From contig NZ_JABMKY010000015.1 in NCBI RefSeq assembly GCF_013204845.1, positions 1-64,000 on the forward strand: a stretch of DNA of 64,000 nt, read 5' to 3'. A program made the position numbers and the translations under genes. The DNA comes from Paenibacillus qinlingensis (GTDB lineage Bacteria > Bacillota > Bacilli > Paenibacillales > NBRC-103111). The notes under the pieces are model-generated. The model saw nothing but the letters and a program-made list of their open reading frames with translations, made no database searches and was not told where the DNA came from. This document shows, in pieces, positions 8,656-16,285 of this stretch. Numbering within the stretch: the stretch's first letter is position 1; the number at the start of each line of letters is the position of its first letter.

Positions 8656-9588
8656 TTAGGAAGCAGGCTGCGCCGTTTTACCCGCATACGCATCTGCTAA
8701 CTTTTGAATATCCTCGGCTGCCAGCGAGTAGGCCCACTGCCCACCCTGCTTAGCTAACCACACTTGTTCTCCGCTCAATTTACCTTCATAGACATCGGTA
8801 ACGTCTTTCCCGTCAACCGTCATAGCTATCTCCAACTTAAACTCTCCGCCTGTTGTTGGCGTCCCAGCTGCCGCTTGCGGAAGTTCGCCGGTATGCAGGA
8901 AAATTAACTGATCGAGGAGTGGACTTGCGTCCGTTCCCTTCATCTCTTTATCTCCAAGCTTCCAGGCTGCATCCGCAGCGACTTTATCTTTGTCTGTCTT
9001 AGAAAGCGTCCAAGTCTGGCCCTTCCATGTCAACTTGACACTTTGTACTTTGTCGTTCTCCTGATGAATCGGACTTGTGTCGGCAAAGTCGACTGGCGTT
9101 TTGTTCAGCGATGTCAACGATTGATCACTGACTTGGTACACAGCAGATGAGCCCTCTACCTGAACGTAAGAGAAGCCTTCGATCGGCAGTGCAGTCCCAA
9201 CGAGCAAGCCTTTCTTCGAACCGTCCTTCATTGTAACTTCATAGGTGCCAACCGGCTTATCCAAGCCGTATTCAACTAAATTGGAAGCTTGATCCTCCAC
9301 CAGCTTGGTCGACGTCACCAGACCTAACGCATCGAGCCAAGCGTCGACTCCATTCGCATTCGTTGGCGCTGCTTGCGGCTTTTGCATATCCCAGCCATTG
9401 GTCGTACGATTGAGTGCTGTTAACCCGCCCTCTGAGGATATCGAGACAGCTTGCACCTCTTCTTGTTTCAGGGTTAGAAGGGACTTAGGTTCATCTTTCT
9501 TCTCTTGGAAGAAGTCTTTGCTTGAGGCGTACCAGAAACCACCGATGCAAATGACGACTAACAGAATGGTGGGAATAAACCGTTTCAT
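8656..9588 (-). CDS. DUF4340 domain-containing membrane-anchored protein
   Basis: 310 residues from the ATG at 9588, which overlaps the previous stop codon by four bases (ATGA) and has GGAGGAGAAGAGG upstream. One N-terminal transmembrane helix (FIPTILLVVICIGGFWYA) is followed by a repeated extracytoplasmic beta-rich domain (DUF4340). The family regularly sits next to GldF/GldG-type ABC transporters, as here, and its exact role is unknown. A GTG at 9606 is a possible longer start. Confidence 0.85.
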   Translation of the reverse strand: MKRFIPTILLVVICIGGFWYASSKDFFQEKKDEPKSLLTLKQEEVQAVSISSEGGLTALNRTTNGWDMQKPQAAPTNANGVDAWLDALGLVTSTKLVEDQASNLVEYGLDKPVGTYEVTMKDGSKKGLLVGTALPIEGFSYVQVEGSSAVYQVSDQSLTSLNKTPVDFADTSPIHQENDKVQSVKLTWKGQTWTLSKTDKDKVAADAAWKLGDKEMKGTDASPLLDQLIFLHTGELPQAAAGTPTTGGEFKLEIAMTVDGKDVTDVYEGKLSGEQVWLAKQGGQWAYSLAAEDIQKLADAYAGKTAQPAS

Positions 9589-10973
9589 CCTCTTCTCCTC
9601 CTCCACCAGATTAGGCCGCCAATAACAAGGAACAAGAGTGGTAAGAACACGATTGTAATGAGGAAAATCGTATTCGCTTGACTAGGTGTAATCATAGCCT
9701 GTTGATACGCATCCCCTTGACGTGGACGGATCGTAATCTGATCTTTCTGTTCTTGCAGCCAGCCAATACTGTTTAGAGCAAAATCCTTATTCCCTTGATT
9801 CTGGATATCTTGATCTAATACAAATGTAGAACCACCTAGAATAACAGCTTTCGGCTTGTTGTCTTTGTCTGAGATGGCGTAACCCAAGTTCAGCGGTCCC
9901 TTGACATCCGTTGCATCCTGTTTCGTCTTGTTCTGTGCCAGCAAGTTGATGTCCGTTTCACCATAAGCTTTATCTGTTGTTGTTAACAATAAGGATTTGG
10001 TATAATCCGGCGCACTCTCATCTGCATTCAAGCTAACCGCAAGTGACAGCATGGTAATCAAATTATTGCTGGATAATTTGTTCGTAATATCATGGGAACC
10101 ATACTCTGGAATGATCGTTAATGGGTCATACAAGGACGTTTGCTTCGTTTCAATTGCAATCGCATGCTGATCCTGAACACCATAAGTCTTCATGATAGCA
10201 TCAATGTTTTTCCACTTCGTCGTCATATCCTTATTGAAGCCCAGCGCGATGTAAATTTTACCCTTACCCTTCAAATAAGTCTGAATCAGCTCTGCTTCTT
10301 TGTCGTTCAGATCGTTGGTCGGTCCAAGGAGCATGAGCATCTGCGCATCATCCGGGATTTTGCCTTCCACGTAAAGATTCAGATCTTTCACGTCATAGTT
10401 GGCAGCTGTCAGGCTGCTTTTGAAAATACTCAGGGCAGATGCCGGATATTCTTGATGACCTGACAACAGATAAACCGTATGTTTCTCGGTAGATGTCAGG
10501 CTTTGAATCGCTTGTGTAAATTTCTCTTCACCTGAGAATGTGTAGGAACCATCCTGTTGTCCCACGAACAGTTCATAGAAGTTGATGTTTTGCTTTTTGG
10601 TGCCAATTTCGAAAATTATCGTTCCGCCTTGGTCCACCCCATACTGCTTCGCCATAGAAGGCTGCTTTAGCATATCGTACTCATCGTACGTAATTTTACT
10701 GCTTTGCTTCTTATATTCAGCCACCATATCCGTGACTTGGCGCGTTACAAAATCGTTGCCGTCCCCACTATTCGTGAAGGCGATAACGTGAATATCTTGA
10801 TTGAGATTTTTCAGTGCAGCGGTTGTTTGCTCTGAGAGCGTGAAATTTTTATTTTTCGTCAAATCGACCTGAAAGCCCTTCAGCGAGTGTAGGAAGATTG
10901 TCAGAATAATGAAAATGCCGATAACCGCGATTGATAGAACAGTCGCATTAGTTCCCCGTATCCACTTATTCAT
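9585..10973 (-). CDS. GldG-type ABC transporter accessory protein
   Basis: 462 residues from the ATG at 10973, with GGAGGTGA upstream. It has an N-terminal helix (about 13-35) and a C-terminal helix ending in WWRRRRG. Between them lies a large extracytoplasmic region with FTLSEQTTAALKNLNQDI, VYLLSGHQEYP and LMLLGPTNDLNDKE, typical of the GldG / ABC-type uncharacterised transport family (DUF4350-like Rossmann fold). In Bacteroidetes GldG belongs to the gliding-motility ABC complex; here the function is unknown. It lies between the permease and DUF4340 genes in one operon. Confidence 0.85.
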   Translation of the reverse strand: MNKWIRGTNATVLSIAVIGIFIILTIFLHSLKGFQVDLTKNKNFTLSEQTTAALKNLNQDIHVIAFTNSGDGNDFVTRQVTDMVAEYKKQSSKITYDEYDMLKQPSMAKQYGVDQGGTIIFEIGTKKQNINFYELFVGQQDGSYTFSGEEKFTQAIQSLTSTEKHTVYLLSGHQEYPASALSIFKSSLTAANYDVKDLNLYVEGKIPDDAQMLMLLGPTNDLNDKEAELIQTYLKGKGKIYIALGFNKDMTTKWKNIDAIMKTYGVQDQHAIAIETKQTSLYDPLTIIPEYGSHDITNKLSSNNLITMLSLAVSLNADESAPDYTKSLLLTTTDKAYGETDINLLAQNKTKQDATDVKGPLNLGYAISDKDNKPKAVILGGSTFVLDQDIQNQGNKDFALNSIGWLQEQKDQITIRPRQGDAYQQAMITPSQANTIFLITIVFLPLLFLVIGGLIWWRRRRG

Positions 10974-10978
10974 TCCGC

Positions 10979-11695
10979 TCACCTCCAACGCTTTCTTTCA
11001 AGGACTTGTATACAAAGAACTAGGAACACGGCTGTTAATGTGATGTAAAAGAGGATATCGCCGCCGTGAAAGACGCCTTTTTGCAGATTACTCAAGTGAC
11101 CGGTCAATGAGAATTGACCTACGTAATCCTTTAGCTTACCTGTCATGCTGGAGCTCACCCAGTCTAACAGCCATAGCAATAGCAGAATTACGAATCCGGT
11201 GATCCCTGCAACCATCTGATTATTCGACAAACTAGATGCGAACAATCCGATCGCCATCATCGCACAGCCAAGCAGGAACATGCTCAGGTACGATAACCAT
11301 GTAACAGGCATATCTAGTGTACCGAAGGAAGACATGATAAGTGGATATACCAAAGAGATCGCCACTAGACCAACTTGCACGATTAATGCGGACAAATATT
11401 TACCTAGCACGATTTCACTAATTCCTGCAGGCGAGGTTAGGAGCAGCTCATCTGTACCTTGTCGAAACTCATCCGCAACAAGACGCATCGTGAGCAACGG
11501 AATAATGAACAAGTAGATGAACGTGGTATTGCCCACAATGGAGCGCGCATCCACAATTGGCGGCTGTCCAGCCACGAAGTTCACGTAAAAGAAGAAGCTC
11601 GACAACAGCACGTAGAAGGCAAACGCCACATACGCAACTGGCGAGAAGAAATACATCTGCAGCTCTTTGGAGCAAATGGCCCAAATTCTACGCAT
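10979..11695 (-). CDS. ABC-2 type transporter permease (GldF-like)
   Basis: 238 residues with about six transmembrane helices, the ABC-2 membrane fold. The motif AYVAFAFYVLLSSFFFYVNF is near the start, and RLVADEFRQGTDELLLTSP is the conserved cytoplasmic segment shared by GldF and NosY-like permeases. The ATG at 11695 overlaps the ATPase gene by 8 bases and has GAGGAGGGTGA upstream. It should form the membrane channel energised by the preceding ATPase. Confidence 0.9.
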   Translation of the reverse strand: MRRIWAICSKELQMYFFSPVAYVAFAFYVLLSSFFFYVNFVAGQPPIVDARSIVGNTTFIYLFIIPLLTMRLVADEFRQGTDELLLTSPAGISEIVLGKYLSALIVQVGLVAISLVYPLIMSSFGTLDMPVTWLSYLSMFLLGCAMMAIGLFASSLSNNQMVAGITGFVILLLLWLLDWVSSSMTGKLKDYVGQFSLTGHLSNLQKGVFHGGDILFYITLTAVFLVLCIQVLERKRWR

Positions 11696-12773
11696 CAGTG
11701 TCACCCTCCTCGGTTGGTACAAGTTCAGGCGCTGCAGGCTCGTCAGTCGTCAGCTTGAGGAAGATATCCTCTAGGCTGAGGCTTTCCCGCTTCATCGCTA
11801 GGATCGGCAAGCCCGCGCTTGCGAGACGGAAGAATACCGCTTCGCGGATGTCTTCCGCGCGATCTGCTGAGGTGACGAGGAGTTTGACGGACTCGGCTGG
11901 TGCGGCTGCCGGTGCTGGCGAGTCGGCTTCGTCTATGGCAGACTCCGCAGATTCAAGGGCAGGCGTCGCAGGTGTGGCTAGTAGAGCTGCGCCCGCTTCC
12001 GGTGCGTCGACTTCTTTCACTTCGCCGACGGACGGCAGGCTGCGCAGTTCGGTCAAGATCCGCTCGCGAGGTCCCTTGACCTCGAGCGATACCTCGAACG
12101 TCTCGCCCATCGTGCGGCCGAGATGCTCTGGGCGCTCGTCGAGCACGACGCGGCCTTGGTTAATAATAAGAACGCGGTTACAAATCGCGTTAATCTCGGG
12201 CAGAATGTGCGTGCTCAGCAGCACGGTGTGGTTCTCGCCCAGCTCGTGAATGAGCTGGCGGATCTCGATGATCTGCTTCGGATCGAGGCCCGACGTGGGT
12301 TCGTCCAGAATAAGCAGATCCGGTTGGTGTAGGATCGCTTGCGCGAGTCCGAGGCGCTGCTTGTAGCCCTTGGAGAGGGAGCGAATGATTTGCTTCTCGC
12401 GACCTTGCAGTCCGAGCTTGTCGATGGCTTCGCCGACGCGGAGTTTTTGTTCGCGCGCAGGCACATCGCGCAGGTTAGCGATGAAGCGCAGGTAAGACTG
12501 TACCGTCATTTCTGGGTACAGGGGCGGTGTTTCAGGCAAGTAGCCGATCTTGCGGCGAGCCTTCTTCGGGTTATCGGCCATGGAGTGACCGTCCACCCAT
12601 ATTTGACCATGCGTCGGATTCAGGTAACCTGTAATCATGCGCATCGTCGTTGTTTTGCCAGCACCATTCGGCCCTAAGAAGCCGACGATTTCACCGCGTT
12701 GCATCGAGAAGTCGATGTTATGCACGCCGCGATCATTTCCGTACAGCTTGCTGACTTGTTTGACCTCTAGCAT
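11688..12773 (-). CDS. ABC transporter ATP-binding protein (GldA-like)
   Basis: 361 residues. Walker A GPNGAGKTT, signature LSKGYKQRLGLAQA and Walker B LLILDEPTSGLDP are all intact. After the nucleotide-binding domain comes a C-terminal regulatory part interrupted by an Ala/Pro/Glu-rich insert (around LLATPATPALESAES), encoded by GC-rich DNA. It is first in a four-gene unit: ATPase, permease, GldG-like, DUF4340. The ATG at 12773 has GGGGGATC upstream. The substrate is unknown. Confidence 0.92.
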   Translation of the reverse strand: MLEVKQVSKLYGNDRGVHNIDFSMQRGEIVGFLGPNGAGKTTTMRMITGYLNPTHGQIWVDGHSMADNPKKARRKIGYLPETPPLYPEMTVQSYLRFIANLRDVPAREQKLRVGEAIDKLGLQGREKQIIRSLSKGYKQRLGLAQAILHQPDLLILDEPTSGLDPKQIIEIRQLIHELGENHTVLLSTHILPEINAICNRVLIINQGRVVLDERPEHLGRTMGETFEVSLEVKGPRERILTELRSLPSVGEVKEVDAPEAGAALLATPATPALESAESAIDEADSPAPAAAPAESVKLLVTSADRAEDIREAVFFRLASAGLPILAMKRESLSLEDIFLKLTTDEPAAPELVPTEEGDTDA

Positions 12774-12951
12774 CCAAGATCCCCCATTTCTATGCGTTCG
12801 TATTATTCATCATCACTATACGGGTGGAACAATAAACCAACCTTAAGCAAATCTGAAAAATAGATTAAAAAAATGTGTCTAAATTGTGAACTGTCGAGGT
12901 TGTTCTACTTAGATGTGTTCCCTAAATGCGTATGATGTCGGATCTACGATT

Positions 12952-13154
12952 TAAATGGAAACCATGTAGGTAATTCCGTCTGTTTCTCTGTTTCTCTGTT
13001 TCTCTGTTTATTCCGAAATAACTGGAAAAGGTACAGCTATTCTTGGATGGAAGGGAAAAATGTGGAGGAATGCTCGAGATTAGCTGGATAATTTCCAATT
13101 AAACAATAAATACGATTTGAAATCGACAATTTAGGTGTAGGTTTTCCAGTTAAA
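12952..13154. repeat. Four-box intergenic repeat, family I, copy A
   Basis: Four 23-bp boxes start at 12952, 13019, 13081 and 13132. They fit the loose pattern TAACTGKAW-N4-TMCAGYTATT, an imperfect inverted repeat. Spacers are 44, 39 and 28 bp. The first is 16 bp longer than the 28 bp of the other copies, which is explained by two extra units of an octamer repeat (four units of TCTGTTTC or near, 12979-13010). The stretch 12774-13372 has no gene; apart from this element I see nothing clear in it. Confidence 0.7.
12979..13010. repeat. Octamer tandem repeat (TCTGTTTC x4)
   Basis: Three exact TCTGTTTC units and a fourth ending in A lie inside the first spacer of four-box copy A. Slippage here would account for the longer spacer in this copy. 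Confidence 0.8.
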
Positions 13155-13372
13155 CGGTGGGGGAGCGTTTGCATGGGCTGGATTGGTTGGGGGTAAGCAG
13201 CTTTTGCTTGACCGGTGGTTAGTGTATCCTTCGGTTGTTCGATTGGCGAATAGAGGGACTCGTATAGATCTTATCTCAGCTTGCTTGATGAGGCTCTTCT
13301 GGCCATATTAGGCCTTGGCGAGTTCTTATTTGCTACTGCCGTCATCTGATATCCCCCACCAACACGACAAAA

Positions 13373-13408
13373 AACCGCCTCCCGACACTAATCGTCGTGA
13401 GGCGGTTA
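13373..13408 (-). terminator. Intrinsic terminator after the U32 gene
   Basis: The stem AACCGCCTC / GAGGCGGTT with an A-rich left flank gives a T-run on the minus strand, 21 bp after the stop codon of the U32 family gene. Confidence 0.85.
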
Positions 13409-13428
13409 AGCGCACCAGGCGCAACTAT

Positions 13429-15981
13429 TTATTTCACCAACGTACCCTTCGTGACACCCAATTGATTCGTCGCCTTCAGGGAACGCCATACTTGTGTGCC
13501 GTTTATTTGCCCATCAATCGCTTTGCGGTACAGGTCAAGAATTTCCGTTACTTTCTCCGGCGTCTCTTCCAAGAACTCCACACGGAACGAGCGGATGCCC
13601 AAGTCCATGAAGTGGTTCAAATACTCCGCACCAGACTGATCTATCGCATTATAGACAGTATTTCGGCAGCCTTCATCTACGCGGACAGGATGAGACATCC
13701 CCACACGATCCTGTAAAGACACACGTTTCTCTTCACATGGACGACCACAGTTCGTGAAGTCCGTGCCTTCACTCAGGAACGTACAGTACACGCAGTGTTC
13801 AGTGTGGAACATTGGCATATGCTGATGAATAACGACTTCGAGCTTGGAGGTTTCCGCGCGGCGAAGCAAGTCAACCATTTGCTGAATGTTCAAGTCATAC
13901 GAAGGCGTAACCTTCGACAACCCGGCAGCCAAGAACAAATCTGCAGCCTTATGATTAGCGACATTCAAGGAGAAGTCACCAATCAGCTCCGGTTGTGGTG
14001 CGTCCGGATTCTCAAAGCGATGCTTTAAGAAATAGTAGGCTGCGCCTGTATTACGAATTAGAACCGCATCTGGCTTAAGCTTCAGTATATTGTTAAAATA
14101 GCCCGTTTCCCCTGGCATATGAATCCGTGGTGTTACGAGGGCAATTTTACGCCCAGCGGCATGAACGGCTTCGACAGCGGCAGGAAATTGCTTAATAAAT
14201 TCAAAATCAGCATAAATCAAGTTGACGTCCGTAGTTGCCAGCACAGCCTTCACCTGATCCAAGCTACGGCAAAGTGCGGTCAACTGGGCGCTACTACGAT
14301 CCGCTTGGGATAGAGCAGGTGCATTCACAGCGGTAACAGCCGCGTGATGTTCGGTCACAGCAGCCGGCACGTCGTCATACACGCCGACTTCGCGCTTGAT
14401 GTACGCGCGCGGCTTCTGCCGCTCGTCTTCCATGAGCCCGACAGCCATGCGGCGCATGCTGTTCAGCTCACGCATCGGCACGATCAACGCGCCGTCCAGC
14501 TGGACATCCAGCTCGGCAAGCTCATAAATCGTGCCGCCAAGACGACCGAACTGTTCGGTGAAGAGCTGTTCGTCCATCGGTCTTTTTTCCGCTTGAACCA
14601 GCGGAAGCTCGGATTGCACGAAGACGGTGTGGCCACCGCGAATATCCGTCCACCAACTCTTCAGCGTCTCGCCGAGGACGCCGGTTACTTTCACGCTTAC
14701 CGGGAATGTACGGTAAGGCTTATCCGTCTCGAACGTCTGGCGCAGACGTTTGTCCAGAGCAGGATCGTTCGTCTTCCAGATACGGTCCCCAACGTGCAAA
14801 CGGCCAAGCTCTACATCGTTGCGGCCCATGACGATTTCGATCAATCCACCCTCGGCTTCGCCTTCGAGTTTCTCTCCCTTGCGGCGCAAATCATAGATGC
14901 GCCCGCCCTCTTCCTTCTTCGTCGGATCCCCCGCATCGAAGACAAGACCATCACCGCGCTTCAGCGGAGCTTCAAGCTCACAGATCACAGCATCGCGCAG
15001 GATTTGCTTGATGCGGCCCACGAAAACCCCGCGGCTCTTCGGAAACGTGCCGTCAACCAACTGCTTGTTGTTGGTCCCTTGCAGGAACCCAACCGTAAAA
15101 CCACGTGAGAAGCTTTGCTGAAGCTCACGCACTTCCTCTTTGGACGGACGAGCGTCCAGCCCATCGAAGTAACGATCAATCGCTTTGCGATATTTGCTCA
15201 CAACATTGGCTACATATTCAGGGGTCTTCAGACGCCCTTCAATTTTAAAGGAACGAACGCCAGCTTCGATCAGCTCCGGCACGATTTCAATCGCCGCCAA
15301 ATCTTTCGGCGACAATAAATACGTGACATCCCCCATCGGTTTTTGCTCGCCGTCGACCATCAAATCATACGGCAAACGACAAGCCTGCGCGCACTCACCA
15401 CGGTTAGCCGAACGTCCTCCCCACATTTCGGAGGTTAAACATTGTCCCGAATAGGACACACAAAGGGCACCATGCACGAATACTTCCATCGGAAGCTTCG
15501 CTTGATCACCGATTTGTTTAATTTGTTTCAGGTTATTCTCACGACCAAGAACGACACGTTCGATGTCGAACGGTTTCGTAAATTCAACCGCTTCCGGCGA
15601 TGTAATCGTCATCTGCGTTGAACCGTGAATCGGGAAATCGGGTGAAATTTCACGAATCATTTTGACCAAGCCCAAATCCTGAACAATTACCGCGTCCACG
15701 CCCGCATCGACACACGCATCAATTAATTGTTTGGCATCGTTCAACTCTTCCTCGAATACGAGAATGTTAAACGTTAGGAAACCCTGTACACCATATAGAT
15801 GAAGGAACGACATAATATCCGGCAGCTCAGCCATCGTAAAGTTATGCGCTCTCGCTCTCGCATTGAATTTCTCCACACCAAAAAACACGGCATCTGCCCC
15901 ATTGGCAACAGCCGCCCGCAAACAATCCCAATCCCCCGCAGGGGCCAATAATTCTACATCTTCTCTGCGTATCGTACGCAT
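13429..15981 (-). CDS. U32 family protein with DUF3656 (RlhA/YhbU type)
   Basis: 850 residues from the ATG at 15981, with AAAGGA upstream. The N-terminal barrel (ELLAPAGDWDCLRAAVANGA, VFVHGALCVSYSGQCL) carries the conserved cysteine cluster (GECAQACRLPYD), followed by a DUF3656 region and a second cysteine motif (HCVYC, NCGRPCE). Proteins of this build in E. coli (RlhA) and B. subtilis (TrhP) take part in hydroxylation of 23S rRNA or tRNA with prephenate-linked chemistry and probably hold an iron-sulfur cluster. The older label 'peptidase U32' is likely misleading. Monocistronic. Confidence 0.85.
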   Translation of the reverse strand: MRTIRREDVELLAPAGDWDCLRAAVANGADAVFFGVEKFNARARAHNFTMAELPDIMSFLHLYGVQGFLTFNILVFEEELNDAKQLIDACVDAGVDAVIVQDLGLVKMIREISPDFPIHGSTQMTITSPEAVEFTKPFDIERVVLGRENNLKQIKQIGDQAKLPMEVFVHGALCVSYSGQCLTSEMWGGRSANRGECAQACRLPYDLMVDGEQKPMGDVTYLLSPKDLAAIEIVPELIEAGVRSFKIEGRLKTPEYVANVVSKYRKAIDRYFDGLDARPSKEEVRELQQSFSRGFTVGFLQGTNNKQLVDGTFPKSRGVFVGRIKQILRDAVICELEAPLKRGDGLVFDAGDPTKKEEGGRIYDLRRKGEKLEGEAEGGLIEIVMGRNDVELGRLHVGDRIWKTNDPALDKRLRQTFETDKPYRTFPVSVKVTGVLGETLKSWWTDIRGGHTVFVQSELPLVQAEKRPMDEQLFTEQFGRLGGTIYELAELDVQLDGALIVPMRELNSMRRMAVGLMEDERQKPRAYIKREVGVYDDVPAAVTEHHAAVTAVNAPALSQADRSSAQLTALCRSLDQVKAVLATTDVNLIYADFEFIKQFPAAVEAVHAAGRKIALVTPRIHMPGETGYFNNILKLKPDAVLIRNTGAAYYFLKHRFENPDAPQPELIGDFSLNVANHKAADLFLAAGLSKVTPSYDLNIQQMVDLLRRAETSKLEVVIHQHMPMFHTEHCVYCTFLSEGTDFTNCGRPCEEKRVSLQDRVGMSHPVRVDEGCRNTVYNAIDQSGAEYLNHFMDLGIRSFRVEFLEETPEKVTEILDLYRKAIDGQINGTQVWRSLKATNQLGVTKGTLVK

Positions 15982-16129
15982 GGCAGCAAATCCTTTCAAT
16001 ATCAATCCTCGGTAATCCTCAAACTCTTCTCTTTAGTGTAACAGAAACGATAGGTAGGAATCTAGGGCAGGGATATCTCCAATAAAGCCAAAATCCGACA
16101 ATACGGCTGGATCGCGACACCTTTAGAAG

Positions 16130-16158
16130 TTAACAAACGTATCTATGAATGCTATAAT
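16130..16158 (+). promoter_or_regulatory. Sigma-A-type promoter of the dlt-like operon
   Basis: -35 TTAACA (16130-16135), a 17-bp spacer and -10 TATAAT (16153-16158). The expected start of transcription is near 16165, leaving a leader of about 120 bases before the first gene. This also shows that the in-frame ATG at 16145 cannot be the translation start, because it lies inside the promoter. Confidence 0.75.
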
Positions 16159-16177
16159 GGCAAGGATAGTGACCTTT

Positions 16178-16261
16178 ATTGACAATTCTCCTATGTTCCG
16201 CAAAAGAAGAGTTGCAATGCTATTGACAATTCCCCATGCTTCGACAAGGGTGAATTGCAAT
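16178..16261 (+). promoter_or_regulatory. Two tandem hairpins in the operon leader
   Basis: Two imperfect direct repeats of 40-41 bases (16178-16218 and 16222-16261), each able to fold into a hairpin. The arms begin ATTGACAATTC and end in GAATTGCAAT (second copy) or GAGTTGCAAT (first copy). Base changes between the copies keep pairing (A-T against G-T). They lie between the promoter and the TTG start, so they may control translation or mRNA stability. No known riboswitch class was recognised. Confidence 0.55.
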
Positions 16262-16285
16262 CTTTCTAGCAATCGAGGGATCCTT

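Noticed and set aside
11557..12249. 230-residue open frame on the plus strand
   Set aside because: Ser/Arg-rich shadow of the ABC ATPase insert region.
12952..13154. CRISPR array
   Set aside because: Repeats of 23 bp with 28-bp spacers look similar at first, but spacers alternate 28 and 39, repeats vary a lot, there are only four units, and no cas genes are present.
14344..15108. 254-residue open frame on the plus strand
   Set aside because: Antisense to the U32 gene and rich in His/Arg/Leu as expected for a shadow frame.
16145..16285. Longer N-terminus of the FG-GAP protein from an ATG at 16145
   Set aside because: The ATG lies inside the promoter, between the -35 and -10 boxes, and the extra residues come from the hairpin repeats. 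The TTG at 16286 has a ribosome binding site and starts just before the membrane anchor.
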